NCBI GenBank assembly: GCA_009838765.1
Contig: VXQX01000093.1
Location: 1-50,934 of the forward strand
From: Gemmatimonadales bacterium
GTDB taxonomy: Bacteria > Gemmatimonadota > Gemmatimonadetes > Palauibacterales > Palauibacteraceae
Direction: 5' to 3'
DNA length: 50,934 bases
A program made the position numbers and the translations under genes. Below the pieces are notes generated by a model. It made no database searches. It saw only the letters and a list, made by a program, of their open reading frames with translations, and was not told the DNA's origin. The first letter of the stretch is position 1; every line of letters starts with the position of its first letter. Below are positions 43,098-50,934 of this stretch, piece by piece.

Positions 43098-44162
43098 ATG
43101 ATCGCGAGAATGTGCGCGCGCACGGTCGTCGCGCTTGGCCTGGCCATTCCGGCGGGAATGGCGGCGCAGGAGGCCTCCCCGATCGAGGTCGGGGGGCTGC
43201 TGCGGGCCGGAGCCCGGGCGCATTCGGATTCCACCCTCGGCGGGCAGGGATTCCGGCTCTTCGAATCCCGCCTCAAGGTGGAGGGCGCCGTCGGGCTCGT
43301 CTTCGACTACAAGTTCGTTGTCCGCTACGACGCGGGGCGGGACGCGTACCGGATCCACGACGCGGTGGTCACGATGCCGGTGATTCCGGAATTCGAACTC
43401 AGCATCGGCATGTTCAAGCCCTACTTCGGCTACGAAGCCACGGTGTCGCGCAGTGACATCACGTTCGTCGAACGCTCCCAGGCCGCGACCGCCCTCAGGC
43501 CGGACCGGCAGATCGGCGTGCAGGCGGGCGGGCAGGCGCTCGAGGGCCGGTTCACCTACGGGGCCGGCCTCTACAATGGCAACGGCCGCTCCGTCACGAA
43601 CGACGGCGACAACTACATGTTTGCCGGCCGCCTGCAGTACAACTCGATCGGCACGATCGCCTTCTACGACGAACTCGTCGTACAGGCGGGAGCTTCCCTC
43701 GCCTATTCGGAGGACACATCCGCGCCGCTCGGAAAGGGCATCATCACCGGAGACCGCTCGGCGGCACCCGGGATCACGTCCGATTTTGCGGGCAGCCGCC
43801 TGTACTGGGGTGCGGACGTTCAGGTCTCCTACGCCAGCCTGACGCTGACGGGCGAGTACCTGCGGGCGGACTTCGATCTCGATGCGCCGCTCACCGGGAG
43901 CGGGCCGGCCGAGACGGAGGCGTACGGCGGCTGGGTGCAGTTCGGCTATCGGCCCTGGGGGCTGCTTGAGGCCGTCGTGCGGTACGATGGATTCCGGCCG
44001 GCTCTGGGCGCCGACCGGAAGTTCATGGTGTTCGGACTGAACCTGTATCCCGACGGCTACGCGAGGTTCGGGCTGCAGTACGCCAGCGCCCTCGACGACT
44101 CGCCCCACGCGCCGACGCTGTCCGACGGCCAGTTTCAGTTCCTCGCCCAGGTCGACTTCTGA
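43098..44162 (+). CDS. Outer-membrane porin, OprP/OprO-like
   Basis: A 354-residue exported beta-barrel protein. It has a signal peptide ending AAQ (about residue 24), repeated amphipathic strands and a terminal aromatic strand (GQFQFLAQVDF). Segments such as FKPYFGYEATVSRSD and FVERSQAATALRPDRQIGVQ match the phosphate-selective porin family (OprO/OprP). A clear Shine-Dalgarno (GAGGAG) precedes ATG 43098. Phosphate selectivity is not shown by sequence, but the nearby Pho island makes it attractive; no Pho-box-like repeat was seen in its short upstream gap. Confidence 0.8.
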   Translation: MIARMCARTVVALGLAIPAGMAAQEASPIEVGGLLRAGARAHSDSTLGGQGFRLFESRLKVEGAVGLVFDYKFVVRYDAGRDAYRIHDAVVTMPVIPEFELSIGMFKPYFGYEATVSRSDITFVERSQAATALRPDRQIGVQAGGQALEGRFTYGAGLYNGNGRSVTNDGDNYMFAGRLQYNSIGTIAFYDELVVQAGASLAYSEDTSAPLGKGIITGDRSAAPGITSDFAGSRLYWGADVQVSYASLTLTGEYLRADFDLDAPLTGSGPAETEAYGGWVQFGYRPWGLLEAVVRYDGFRPALGADRKFMVFGLNLYPDGYARFGLQYASALDDSPHAPTLSDGQFQFLAQVDF

Positions 44163-44194
44163 GCCGGAGCGAGTAGGCCGAGGGCCGGGGCGGC

Positions 44195-44947
44195 GTGTAC
44201 GGGGGAATGACGGTGGGCGCGGTCGTGCCGGCGCGGGACGAGGAGGGGAATATCGGCGATGTCGTCGCCGACCTGCTCGCGCTGCGCGATGACCGCGGCC
44301 GGCGCGTGATCGACGATTTCGTCGTCTGCGACAACGGGTCGACGGACGCGACCGCGGCCCGCGCGCGCGAGGCGGGGGCGCGGACCGTCCGGCAGGACAC
44401 GCCGGGCTACGGGCTGGCCTGCCTGACGGCCCTCGACCACCTGCGCCCCGTCGACATCGTGCTGTTCACGGACGGCGACCGGTCGTTCGAGGCGGCGCAG
44501 GGACTCCGGCTGCTCGAAGCCGTCGCCGGCGGGGCCGACCTCGCGATCGGATCGCGCGCCCTGGGCCGGAGGGAGCCGGGCGCCCTGTCGGCGCCCCAGA
44601 TCGCGGGCAACCGCGTGGCCGCTGTGCTCGTACGTCTGCTGTGGGGAGCGGAGGTGACCGACCTCGGTCCCTACCGCGCCATACGGGCCGAGGCGCTGCG
44701 CCGCCTCGACATGGGCGACCGCACGTACGGCTGGACCGTGGAGATGCAGATCAAGGCCATCCAGCACGATCTGCGCGTCGCCGAAGTGCCCGTCGACACC
44801 TTGCGGCGCCGTTTCGGCCGCTCGAAGGTGGGAGGCACGGTCCGGGGGGTCGCAGGCGCCAGCGCCGGCATCCTTTCGATGATCGCGCGGCTCCGCTGGC
44901 GGCAGTGGCGCGCCGCGCGCTCCGCCAAGTCGCAGGAGACCGCGTGA
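44195..44947 (+). CDS. GT2-family glycosyltransferase, polyprenol-phosphate type
   Basis: A 250-residue soluble or peripheral GT2 enzyme. The nucleotide-sugar domain has GAVVPARDEEGNIG, VVCDNGSTDAT and the metal motif VLFTDGDRSF; later motifs are SRALGRREPG and YGWTVEMQIKA. The pattern resembles enzymes that load hexose onto polyprenyl phosphate (DPM1-like), which could feed the GT-C enzyme elsewhere in the window. The start may be GTG 44195 or ATG 44207. The gene ends 160 bp before tRNA-Glu. Confidence 0.82.
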   Translation: MYGGMTVGAVVPARDEEGNIGDVVADLLALRDDRGRRVIDDFVVCDNGSTDATAARAREAGARTVRQDTPGYGLACLTALDHLRPVDIVLFTDGDRSFEAAQGLRLLEAVAGGADLAIGSRALGRREPGALSAPQIAGNRVAAVLVRLLWGAEVTDLGPYRAIRAEALRRLDMGDRTYGWTVEMQIKAIQHDLRVAEVPVDTLRRRFGRSKVGGTVRGVAGASAGILSMIARLRWRQWRAARSAKSQETA

Positions 44948-45106
44948 ACCGCCCGGGAGACGAACCGCCCGGGAGGCGTGGCGGTCCGAGATCGGGCGTC
45001 CGGCGTCGTCGCGCCGGACGTGCCGTGACGCGATCCCAGGCCGTCCGGACCGTCGTGACGTGACAAGCGCCGCGGAGGTCCGGTCGGGACCCGCCGCGGC
45101 GCCTTA

Positions 45107-45179
45107 TACCCCCTAGGGGAATCGAACCCCTGTCTCCTGGCTGAGAACCAGGTATCCTGGGCCACTAGACGAAGGGGGC
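45107..45179 (-). tRNA. tRNA-Glu (anticodon CTC)
   Basis: A 73-nt cloverleaf on the minus strand. The acceptor arms are GCCCCCT and AGGGGGT, giving a G1-U72 wobble at the end. The anticodon stem is CCTGG/CCAGG with loop TTCTCAG, so anticodon CTC (45145-45143) reads GAG. The T arm is intact (CAGGGGTTCGATTCCCCT). CCA is not encoded; TAA follows the discriminator A. A consensus-like promoter lies 17 nt upstream. Confidence 0.95.
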
Positions 45180-45196
45180 CGGAGTTGGGAAGCGAT

Positions 45197-45224
45197 ATTC
45201 TAGTCGGGCTGGAAGGCGTGTCAA
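45197..45224 (-). promoter_or_regulatory. Sigma-70 promoter of tRNA-Glu
   Basis: On the minus strand a perfect TTGACA (45224-45219) is followed after 16 bp by TAGAAT (45202-45197), a 5/6 match. The -10 ends 17 nt before the mature tRNA 5' end, giving a leader of about ten nucleotides for RNase P to remove. Confidence 0.8.
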
Positions 45225-45287
45225 GATGATCACGAAGCGGGGTAGCGCACGGAGCGTGGAGGGCGCACGGGGCGGGGGCGCGGTCCG

Positions 45288-45761
45288 GTGAGTTGGGAAT
45301 ACCTGCACAACATCACGCATGCCTTCCCCATCGTCCTCGCCGCGAGCGGGAGCGCCGTCGGCCTCTACGGGTGGGCCCGAGGCCGCGAGCCGCTCGAGTT
45401 GTGGGGGCTGGTGGCCCTCGTCATCGCCGGTGCCTTCGTGGCCCCCGCCTACCTGACCGGCCTCGCCGCCGCCGATGTCGTCGCGGACCGCACCTTCGTG
45501 CGGCCCGGCATCGTCCAGACGCACCGCTTCTGGGCCACGTGGGCGGCCGTCCCCGCCTTCACCGCCGGCGCGCTCGCCGCCTTCGCGCTCTACGAGCGGG
45601 ACGACCGCCGGCTGCGGCGTTTCGTGCTCCTGCTGGGCCTCTTCGCCACCTTCATGATCGGAATCGCCGCCTGGCAGGGCTCGAAGATCGCATACGGTCC
45701 GAATGAGACCGACGGCGCGACCGTATCCGCCACGACCGTTCACACCGCCGCAGACGACTGA
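45288..45761 (+). CDS. DUF2231-like four-helix membrane protein
   Basis: A 157-residue inner-membrane protein with four hydrophobic helices: HAFPIVLAASGSAVGLYGW, LVALVIAGAFVAPAYLTGL, WAAVPAFTAGALAAFALY and FVLLLGLFATFMIGIAAW. The pattern, with His residues in the first helix (HNITHAF) and third (QTHRFWATW), resembles the DUF2231 group, some of which may bind haem. The GTG start at 45288 overlaps nothing. The function is unknown and no operon partner is evident. Confidence 0.65.
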   Translation: MSWEYLHNITHAFPIVLAASGSAVGLYGWARGREPLELWGLVALVIAGAFVAPAYLTGLAAADVVADRTFVRPGIVQTHRFWATWAAVPAFTAGALAAFALYERDDRRLRRFVLLLGLFATFMIGIAAWQGSKIAYGPNETDGATVSATTVHTAADD

Positions 45762-45824
45762 CACGCCGGCGGGAGGCGACGGCGAGGGAGCGGTTAGCCC
45801 ACCGTGCGCTTTGCGCCGGGACAG

Positions 45825-45995
45825 CTAGTGGGTGGCGGATTCGACCAGGACGACGAGGCCGTAGAAGATGAATGCCGCGGCGAGCATGGCGCTGGTCTGA
45901 AGGACGCGTTCCCGGAGGGACAGCCTGGCGAGTTGTCCGAGCAGGAGGGCGACAACGACCGTGCAGAGCAGCAGGATCCCGAGAATCATAGTCAT
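45825..45995 (-). CDS. Small two-helix membrane protein
   Basis: A 56-residue protein from ATG 45995, with a second ATG at 45989. It consists of two hydrophobic helices (ILGILLLCTVVVALLLG and TSAMLAAAFIFYGLVVLV) joined by a basic loop (RLSLRERV), a helical hairpin. The frame is open far upstream, but only this part has coherent protein features. A weak AAGGA site lies upstream. The function is unknown. Confidence 0.5.
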   Translation of the reverse strand: MTMILGILLLCTVVVALLLGQLARLSLRERVLQTSAMLAAAFIFYGLVVLVESATH

Positions 45996-46335
45996 CTTCG
46001 CAAGCCATCCTTGTGCGGCGGTTCGGCGACGGACATCGGGTCGCCCCCGTCGGTGAGCGACCGGCCACAAGGTCGGCCCAAAGGCGCGTTTCGGCAACGT
46101 TGCCGCCCACGAGTCCCCGCGGACTGCTCCACCCCTCCCTGCCGTACGCGCGGTCGTCCCGGAACGGGCATGGAACATCGGTGCGATTCCGGGCATATGA
46201 GGCGTGTGGGTGGCCATGGGTCGACGCTTCCGGCTCACCGTTTCCCTTGGAGGAATCCCTGGCACACGACTTCAAGTTGATGAACGTGGGCTCGTTTGCA
46301 GTCGCTTCGCGGCTGGATACCGACCTTCCTCCGTG
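45996..46335. other. Intergenic stretch of 340 bases
   Basis: The region lies between the divergent small membrane-protein gene and the regulatory-domain protein. It contains short inverted repeats, for example AGTCC/GGACT near 46113 and CGACC/GGTCG at 46058-46075. Open frames cross it, but none has a ribosome site or recognisable protein features. It probably holds the promoters of both flanking genes. Confidence 0.5.
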
Positions 46336-47523
46336 ATGACCGGCGATCCGTCGTCCCCCGCGTGGACTTCGAACGCGTTCGACTACGCCCGCATCGGCGC
46401 AGCCCTCGCCGCGAGCTTTGCTGCGTTGGCCCTGCTTGCGCCCACGGTCGCCGCGCAGGAGTCGAGTGCTCGGCTGACGGGCATCCTCGTGTCGGAGGGC
46501 AGCGGCGCGCCGGTGGACGGGGCCGTCGTGTCGCTCGACGGTCTCGACGGCGTCGTCGTATGGGAGACGCTGTCGAACGCCAGCGGCGCGTTCAACCTTC
46601 CGCTCCCGCCTGCGGGCACCTACCGCCTTCGCGTGGCGCGCATCGGCTACGATTCGTGGACCTCGGGCCCGGTCCGCATCGACTCCGCGCCACCGTCCCG
46701 CCCGCTGCGCCTTGAGGTCCCGGTGCGTCCGATACCGCTCCCGGAGTTGATAGTGACGGAGCAGAACGATTGTCCCACCACGCCTGCGGAGCGGCAGCGT
46801 GCGTTCGAGCTCTACGAATCGGTCCTCCCCATCCTCGCTTCCGTGTCGAACACGGAAGATGTCGGCCACTTGCGGATGCGAATCGTACGACCGATCAGGG
46901 AGTGGAGGCGTGGGCAGTTCCTGTACGGTTACGACACCACAGCCGTCGTCCAGTCGAGATCCCTGTACAACGCTTCGCCCGGATACCTTGCGACGCACGG
47001 CTACGCCGAGGCCATCAACGATACGTTAACCACGTTCTACGTCCCGGATGGAGACGCGCTGGTGTCTCCGGGCTTCCTTGCGACGCATTGCCTGCGTATG
47101 ACCGAGGCCGAGGATGAAGGCACCGCCGGGCTGGCGTTCGACCCCCGGCCGGGACGCGAGGTCGTTGATGTGTCGGGTATCCTGTGGATCGATACCACGG
47201 CCAATGAACCGCGGGAGCTGGAGTTCCAGTACATCTCGATGCGCCCCTTCCTGCGCCGGCACCTGGAGCCCTCTCTGAGGGCGGACATCCAATCGCGATT
47301 CCAGCGCCCAAGATTCGCCCGAACCAGAATCGTCGAGTCCCTCTTCGGCGGCTGGCTCCGATTCGGGATGATCGCCTCTGACCGCTGGGTGATCGAGGAT
47401 TGGAGGATCAATCGACCTATTCTCCTTTATGAACTCGCGACTGGTGTAATGGGGACGTCCGTCATGCCAGTGGCTGTTCCGGTGACGACCAGTGGGAAAG
47501 TCTTGAGTGTGGTCCCGCGATAG
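46336..47523 (+). CDS. Exported carboxypeptidase-regulatory-like domain protein
   Basis: A 395-residue exported protein with a signal peptide (AALAASFAALALLAPTVAAQ). The first mature domain (about residues 38-115) is a carboxypeptidase-regulatory/peptidase-associated beta fold: LTGILVSEGSGAPVDGAVVSL, SGAFNLPLPPAGTYRLRVARIGY. The rest (about 280 residues) is beta-rich with ILWIDTTANEPRELEFQYISM and no barrel signature. Proteins of this layout occur widely in Gemmatimonadota and Bacteroidota and resemble the N-terminus of TonB receptors without the barrel. The start could be GTG 46333 or ATG 46336; there is no obvious ribosome site. Codon use at the 3' end is less GC-rich than in neighbouring genes. 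Confidence 0.75.
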   Translation: MTGDPSSPAWTSNAFDYARIGAALAASFAALALLAPTVAAQESSARLTGILVSEGSGAPVDGAVVSLDGLDGVVVWETLSNASGAFNLPLPPAGTYRLRVARIGYDSWTSGPVRIDSAPPSRPLRLEVPVRPIPLPELIVTEQNDCPTTPAERQRAFELYESVLPILASVSNTEDVGHLRMRIVRPIREWRRGQFLYGYDTTAVVQSRSLYNASPGYLATHGYAEAINDTLTTFYVPDGDALVSPGFLATHCLRMTEAEDEGTAGLAFDPRPGREVVDVSGILWIDTTANEPRELEFQYISMRPFLRRHLEPSLRADIQSRFQRPRFARTRIVESLFGGWLRFGMIASDRWVIEDWRINRPILLYELATGVMGTSVMPVAVPVTTSGKVLSVVPR

Positions 47524-47877
47524 TTGCCGTCAAGGTGTGTCGTGGCGCCCGCATCCGTCGCGATGGGGATGAAGGCGGCCGCGACTGCGAACGTGGCTGC
47601 GACCAACAAGCCGCCATGCGCGGAGACTATACCAGACTTCGTCTCCCACATCGTAGTAGACCATCGACAACTCCAGGCGAAGCATGCGTCGGCCTCGGTC
47701 GCGACGACTTGGAACGGCGCGACACGCTCTCATGCCCCTATATGCCGCGAGACGGCCAAACGTTACACGGAAGCGCTCAGCTCCGCGGCGGGCGGCCTCG
47801 GGCCCGGCGCCGAGGAGGGTCGGTCGGTCGGGCCGTCTTCATCGAGCGTATGCAGTTGTGTGAGGTGCGCGTGGAAT
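47524..47877. other. Intergenic stretch of about 350 bases
   Basis: The region lies between the regulatory-domain protein and lipB, convergent. It is less GC-rich than its surroundings for the first 250 bases. Short frames exist on both strands, including one with a hydrophobic stretch (minus strand, 47427-47651), but none has a ribosome site. It may hold degraded gene remnants; I assign nothing. Confidence 0.5.
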
Positions 47878-47895
47878 ACGTTCCCGCGGGAACGT
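47878..47895. promoter_or_regulatory. Perfect 18-bp palindrome at the end of lipB
   Basis: ACGTTCCCGCGGGAACGT is a perfect palindrome whose last base is also the last base of the lipB TGA. It may act as a hairpin at the lipB transcript end, though it has no loop and no T-run, or as a protein-binding site. A perfect 18-bp palindrome is rare by chance. Confidence 0.45.
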
Positions 47896-48674
47896 CAGAT
47901 GCGCAGGGCGACTTCCGGCGCGGGTGACGGCGCGAGGCTCGGGAAGGCCGCGGGAAACGCGCGCACCACGGCTGCGCCGGCATCATCGAGGGTGAGGGAG
48001 GCGCCCTCGGACGCGAGGCTCGTCATGCGGACGCCCTGGATCCCGCACGCCACGATGCCGCGGAAGTTCGCGAGAGGCTCGGGCGTCACGTTGAGCGCGA
48101 AGCCGTGCCAGGTGATCCAGCGGCTCGCGTGCACGCCGATCGAAGCGACCTTGCGAATCGCACCGGCTCCGATGAGGGCGTCCGCGCGTCCGGCGGGAAC
48201 CGTTCCGAAGCCGTCGTCCTCGACCGTCTCGAGGCTCCCGGCGGGTGCAGAACCCGTCCACACGCCGGTGTACGACTCGACCCGGAACGCGGGGAGGCCG
48301 TGCTCCGCGAGGGCGCGCAACAGCACCTCCTCGATGCGGCGCAGATACCAGTGGAGGTCCTTTCGGTGCGCTCGGAGGTCCAGGATCGGGTAGCCCACGA
48401 GCTGGCCGGGGCCGTGGTACGTGAGGTCGCCGCCGCGCTCGATCTCGACGAGGTCCAGCCCCGCCTCGGCGAGCCATGCCGGGTCGGGGGGCGTGACGTC
48501 CTCCCTCGATCCCCGCCCGAAGGTGATCACCGGCAGGTGTTCGACGAGGAGCAGGAGGTCGTGATCCGGCGGAGAGTTCCGGCGCCAGCGGGCGATGGAG
48601 CGCTGCAGTTCGAGCACCTCGCGGTACTCGCGGCGGCCGAGGTCGACCACCCGGAGTTGCCGCTCCCCGCTCAT
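47895..48674 (-). CDS. lipB: Octanoyl-[acyl-carrier-protein]:protein transferase LipB with insertion
   Basis: A 259-residue enzyme that moves octanoyl groups from ACP to lipoyl domains, the first step of lipoate assembly. Motifs are GGDLTYHGPGQLVGYPILDL, the catalytic Lys in RKVASIGVHAS and the catalytic Cys in VACGIQGV. Between YTGVW and RKVASIG there is an extra loop of about 30 residues, rich in Gly, Ala and Asp, not present in typical LipB. It lies 44 bp after lpdA, so it is probably co-transcribed with lipoate-dependent E2 and E3 genes. Confidence 0.93.
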   Translation of the reverse strand: MSGERQLRVVDLGRREYREVLELQRSIARWRRNSPPDHDLLLLVEHLPVITFGRGSREDVTPPDPAWLAEAGLDLVEIERGGDLTYHGPGQLVGYPILDLRAHRKDLHWYLRRIEEVLLRALAEHGLPAFRVESYTGVWTGSAPAGSLETVEDDGFGTVPAGRADALIGAGAIRKVASIGVHASRWITWHGFALNVTPEPLANFRGIVACGIQGVRMTSLASEGASLTLDDAGAAVVRAFPAAFPSLAPSPAPEVALRI

Positions 48675-48718
48675 CGAACCTCCGCCTGCCCCGTCCGACC
48701 CCGTCTGTCCGCGCCGGC

Positions 48719-50131
48719 CTACATGTGGATCGAGCGGCCGAGCGCGGCGAACGCGGCCTCCATCACGGCCTCGGCCATGCTGGGGTGGGCGTGCGCGTGA
48801 CGCACGATCTCGTCCAGCGTGGCTTCGAGTTCGCGCGCCATGCCGACCTCCGCCACGAGTTCGCTCACGTTGTGTCCGATCATGTGGACGCCCAGCACTT
48901 CGCCGTACTTCGCGTCCGCCACGATCTTCACGAACCCGTCCGCGGATTCGGCGGTCAGCGCGCGCCCGTGCGCCCCGAGCGGGTACTTGCCGGTGACGAC
49001 CTCGTGGCCCGCCTCCTCGGCCTGCGCGACGGACATGCCGATCGAGGCGACCTCGGGGTGGCAGTATCCGACGGAGGCGATGTTCCCATACGTCATCGGG
49101 TGGTGGGCCACGCCGGCGATATGCTCGGCGGCGACGATGCCCTCGTGCGATCCGACGTGCGCCAGCATCGGCTGCCCGGCCACGTCCCCGATCGCATAGA
49201 CGCCGGGCTGGTTCGTTTGGCACCACTCGTCGATCCGGATGAAGCCGTCCTCCACGGCGACCCCGTTCTTCTCGAGCCCGAGATTCTCGCTCACGGGTCG
49301 CCGTCCGACGGCCATGAGCACGAGATCCGTCTCCTCGGCGGTCTCGCTGCCGTCCGGGTTCACGACCGTGAGGACCATTGGGCTCGAGTCGCGATCCAGG
49401 TGCTTGACGCGAGTGTTCGTGAGATTGCGGATGCCCCGCTTCCTGAAGGAGCGTTCGAGCGCTTTCCCGATCTCGGGATCCTCGAAGGGTACGAGCGTCT
49501 CGAGTGCCTCGATGAGCGTGACGTCCACGCCGAAGGCGTTGAACACGTCGGCGAACTCGACGCCCACGAATCCGGCCCCGACGATCGCCATCTTCGCCGG
49601 GAGTTCCTGGAGACCCAGCGCTTCCCGGCTGCCGATCACCTTCTCGCCGTCGAGTTCGAAGCCGGGGAAGGTCTTCATCACGGAACCGGTCGCGAAGACG
49701 ACGTTGCGGGCCGCGATCTCCCGGGTTTCGCCGTCCTCCGTCTCGACCGCGACGCGGCCCGCCCCGGCCAGCCGGCCGCGGCCCTGCACGATGTCGACCT
49801 TGTTCTTGCCGAGCAGGTACTTCACGCCGGCCGTGAGCTTCCGGGTGATGATGCGGCTCCGCTTCACGGCGGCCGGGAAGTCGTACTCCACCTCGACGGG
49901 CTTGACGCCCATGCGGGCGCCGTGGTGCTGCAGGTTGTGCGCGAGCGCGGCGCTCTCGAGCAGCGCCTTGGCGGGGATGCAGCCCCAGTTGAGGCAGGTG
50001 CCGCCGAGGCCGCCCTCGTACGACCCGCTCTCGACGCAGGCGGTCCGGAGGCCGAGTTGCGCGGCCCGGATCGCACACACGTAGCCGGCCGGTCCGGCCC
50101 CGACTACGACGACGTCGTATGTCTCCGACAT
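48719..50131 (-). CDS. lpdA: Dihydrolipoyl dehydrogenase (E3)
   Basis: A 470-residue flavoprotein that reoxidises dihydrolipoamide of 2-oxoacid dehydrogenases with NAD. Motifs are the FAD-binding GAGPAGYVCAIRAAQLG, the redox disulphide GGTCLNWGCIPAKALL, the NAD site VGAGFVGVEFADV and the C-terminal HAHPSMAE with catalytic His. The length is normal. It lies 58 bp after the E2 gene and before lipB. Confidence 0.97.
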   Translation of the reverse strand: MSETYDVVVVGAGPAGYVCAIRAAQLGLRTACVESGSYEGGLGGTCLNWGCIPAKALLESAALAHNLQHHGARMGVKPVEVEYDFPAAVKRSRIITRKLTAGVKYLLGKNKVDIVQGRGRLAGAGRVAVETEDGETREIAARNVVFATGSVMKTFPGFELDGEKVIGSREALGLQELPAKMAIVGAGFVGVEFADVFNAFGVDVTLIEALETLVPFEDPEIGKALERSFRKRGIRNLTNTRVKHLDRDSSPMVLTVVNPDGSETAEETDLVLMAVGRRPVSENLGLEKNGVAVEDGFIRIDEWCQTNQPGVYAIGDVAGQPMLAHVGSHEGIVAAEHIAGVAHHPMTYGNIASVGYCHPEVASIGMSVAQAEEAGHEVVTGKYPLGAHGRALTAESADGFVKIVADAKYGEVLGVHMIGHNVSELVAEVGMARELEATLDEIVRHAHAHPSMAEAVMEAAFAALGRSIHM

Positions 50132-50189
50132 CTATCCCTTCACTCTCTCGTTTATCCGGTTTCAGCGAGCCCGGCGGCCCGCCACGACA

Positions 50190-50934
50190 CTAGAGGATCA
50201 TCTCGAGCGGATTCTCGAGCATGGCCTTGAGGGCGGCGAGGAAGGCCGCGCCCGTGGCGCCGTCGATGACGCGGTGGTCGCACGACATGGTCACGCGCAT
50301 CCGCTTGCGGACGACGACCTGGCCATCCACGGCGACCGGCTTCTCGACCGTCTGCCCGATGGCGAGGATGCCGGCTTCCGGCGGGTTGATGATCGCCGTG
50401 AACTGGTCGATCTCGAACATGCCGAGGTTGCTGACCGAGAAGGTCCCGCCCTGGTACTCCTCCGGTGCGAGCTTCCGCGCCCGCGCCCGGGCGATGAGGT
50501 CCCGCGCCTCCACCGAGATCTGCCGCAGCCCCTTGCGGCCCGCGTCGCGCAGCACCGGTGTGATGAGGCCTTCGTCGAGCGCCACCGCGATGCCGAGGTG
50601 GACTGCGCCGTGATAGCGGATCGCGTTCTCCTCCCACGACGCGTTGACCGCCGGGTGGCGGTTCAGCGCCTCCGCCGTCGCCTTCAGGAGCAGGTCCGTC
50701 ACCCCGATCCTGCCGTCCGCGAAGCGGGCGTTGAGGTCCGCGCGCAACTCGAGCGCCCGGCCCATGTCGACCTCGGTCGTGAGGAAGAAGTGAGGGACGG
50801 GCCCGATCGACTGGCCGAGCCGGCGCGCGATCGCCTTCCGCATCTGGCTCGCCTCCTCGACCCGATCCTCGAGCCCGGGTGGGAGCGGTGCGGGCGCCGC
50901 TGGAACAGGCGCAGGGACGGGCTCGGCGGGGGGC
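50190..50934 (-). CDS. 2-oxoacid dehydrogenase E2 acyltransferase, partial
   Basis: The C-terminal part of a dihydrolipoamide acyltransferase; the gene runs off the right edge. The catalytic domain has MRKAIARRLGQS, TFSVSNLGMFEIDQFTAIIN and the active-site CDHRVIDGATGA. Before it is a Pro/Ala/Glu linker (residues encoded at 50844-50933). The lipoyl and E1/E3-binding domains must lie beyond the window. Features such as FSVSNLGMFEID favour the pyruvate dehydrogenase type, but the substrate is not proven. E2, lpdA and lipB make one lipoate-centred operon. Confidence 0.92.
   Translation of the reverse strand, partial: PPAEPVPAPVPAAPAPLPPGLEDRVEEASQMRKAIARRLGQSIGPVPHFFLTTEVDMGRALELRADLNARFADGRIGVTDLLLKATAEALNRHPAVNASWEENAIRYHGAVHLGIAVALDEGLITPVLRDAGRKGLRQISVEARDLIARARARKLAPEEYQGGTFSVSNLGMFEIDQFTAIINPPEAGILAIGQTVEKPVAVDGQVVVRKRMRVTMSCDHRVIDGATGAAFLAALKAMLENPLEMIL

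Noticed and set aside
47427-47651. A 74-codon minus-strand frame with a hydrophobic stretch near the end of the regulatory-domain protein
   Set aside because: No ribosome site, overlaps the plus-strand gene by about 100 bp and no recognisable family. It could be real, but the support is too weak to list as a gene.
1-50934. CRISPR arrays, insertion sequences, integrases, phage or toxin-antitoxin modules
   Set aside because: No regularly spaced repeats of CRISPR type and no transposase or integrase motifs were found. The small ribbon-helix-helix-like gene has no toxin-like partner next to it.

Overview
This is a high-GC, gene-dense chromosomal segment from a Gram-negative bacterium. The double-membrane envelope is shown by a TonB-dependent receptor, an OmpA-family protein, a porin and several lipoproteins. 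The most likely phylum is Gemmatimonadota, or a close relative. I infer this from the ricT-metG-M23 order, a GlnRS carrying a GatB/YqeY tail, TTG and GTG starts, and many short or translationally coupled gene junctions. No marker gene such as 16S rRNA is present, so the placement is an inference. I see no insertion sequence, prophage, CRISPR array or rRNA. One tRNA gene, tRNA-Glu(CTC), is present.

Layout. 1-8.5 kb (+): PSP1/RicT-like protein, methionyl-tRNA synthetase, a promoter plus intrinsic terminator in the leader of an M23 peptidase, a coiled-coil lipoprotein, a FadB/FadJ-type beta-oxidation enzyme, a DUF402-membrane fusion and an M50-like protease. 8.5-16.9 kb: M28 peptidase (-), prolyl-tRNA synthetase (+), then TonB receptor, glutaminyl-tRNA synthetase and a small exported protein (all -). 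17.0-22.5 kb (-): a compact run reading L-glutamate-semialdehyde dehydrogenase, META-domain lipoprotein, then paaA, a PaaD DUF59 part, paaB, paaC and a separate PaaD-like zinc-ribbon gene. The last five are the core of a phenylacetyl-CoA epoxidase, with PaaD split over two genes and no PaaE in view.

22.6-28.2 kb: OmpA-family protein (+), a FabL-like reductase with a small membrane protein (-), a 600-base non-coding stretch rich in inverted repeats, a small ribbon-helix-helix-like gene, two unknown small proteins and a GT-C-type membrane glycosyltransferase (+). 28.1-29.7 kb (-): a GT2 glycosyltransferase overlapping the GT-C gene tail to tail by 138 bp, preceded by a probable 53-residue gene coupled to it.

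29.8-40.4 kb is a phosphate and polyphosphate island. Exopolyphosphatase (ppx/gppA) and polyphosphate kinase (ppk1) lie on the + strand. Facing them is a tightly overlapped phoB-phoR-pstSCAB-phoU operon. Upstream of phoB is an array of 11-bp-spaced direct repeats that resembles a Pho box. 40.4-42.2 kb (-): a nitrilase-like glutaminase and an ammonia-type NAD synthetase as separate, stop-start-coupled genes. 42.3-47.5 kb: CPBP protease, porin, GT2 glycosyltransferase, tRNA-Glu with a clear promoter, DUF2231-like membrane protein, a small two-helix membrane protein and a carboxypeptidase-regulatory-like protein. 47.9-50.9 kb (-): lipoate metabolism, with a partial E2 acyltransferase cut by the window edge, then lpdA and lipB.

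The most unusual points are the split PaaD, the structured non-coding region near 25.5 kb, intrinsic terminators placed immediately before the start codons of the M23 gene and glnS, the coupled small gene before the GT2, and the DUF402-membrane fusion. No wholly new system can be proven from sequence alone.
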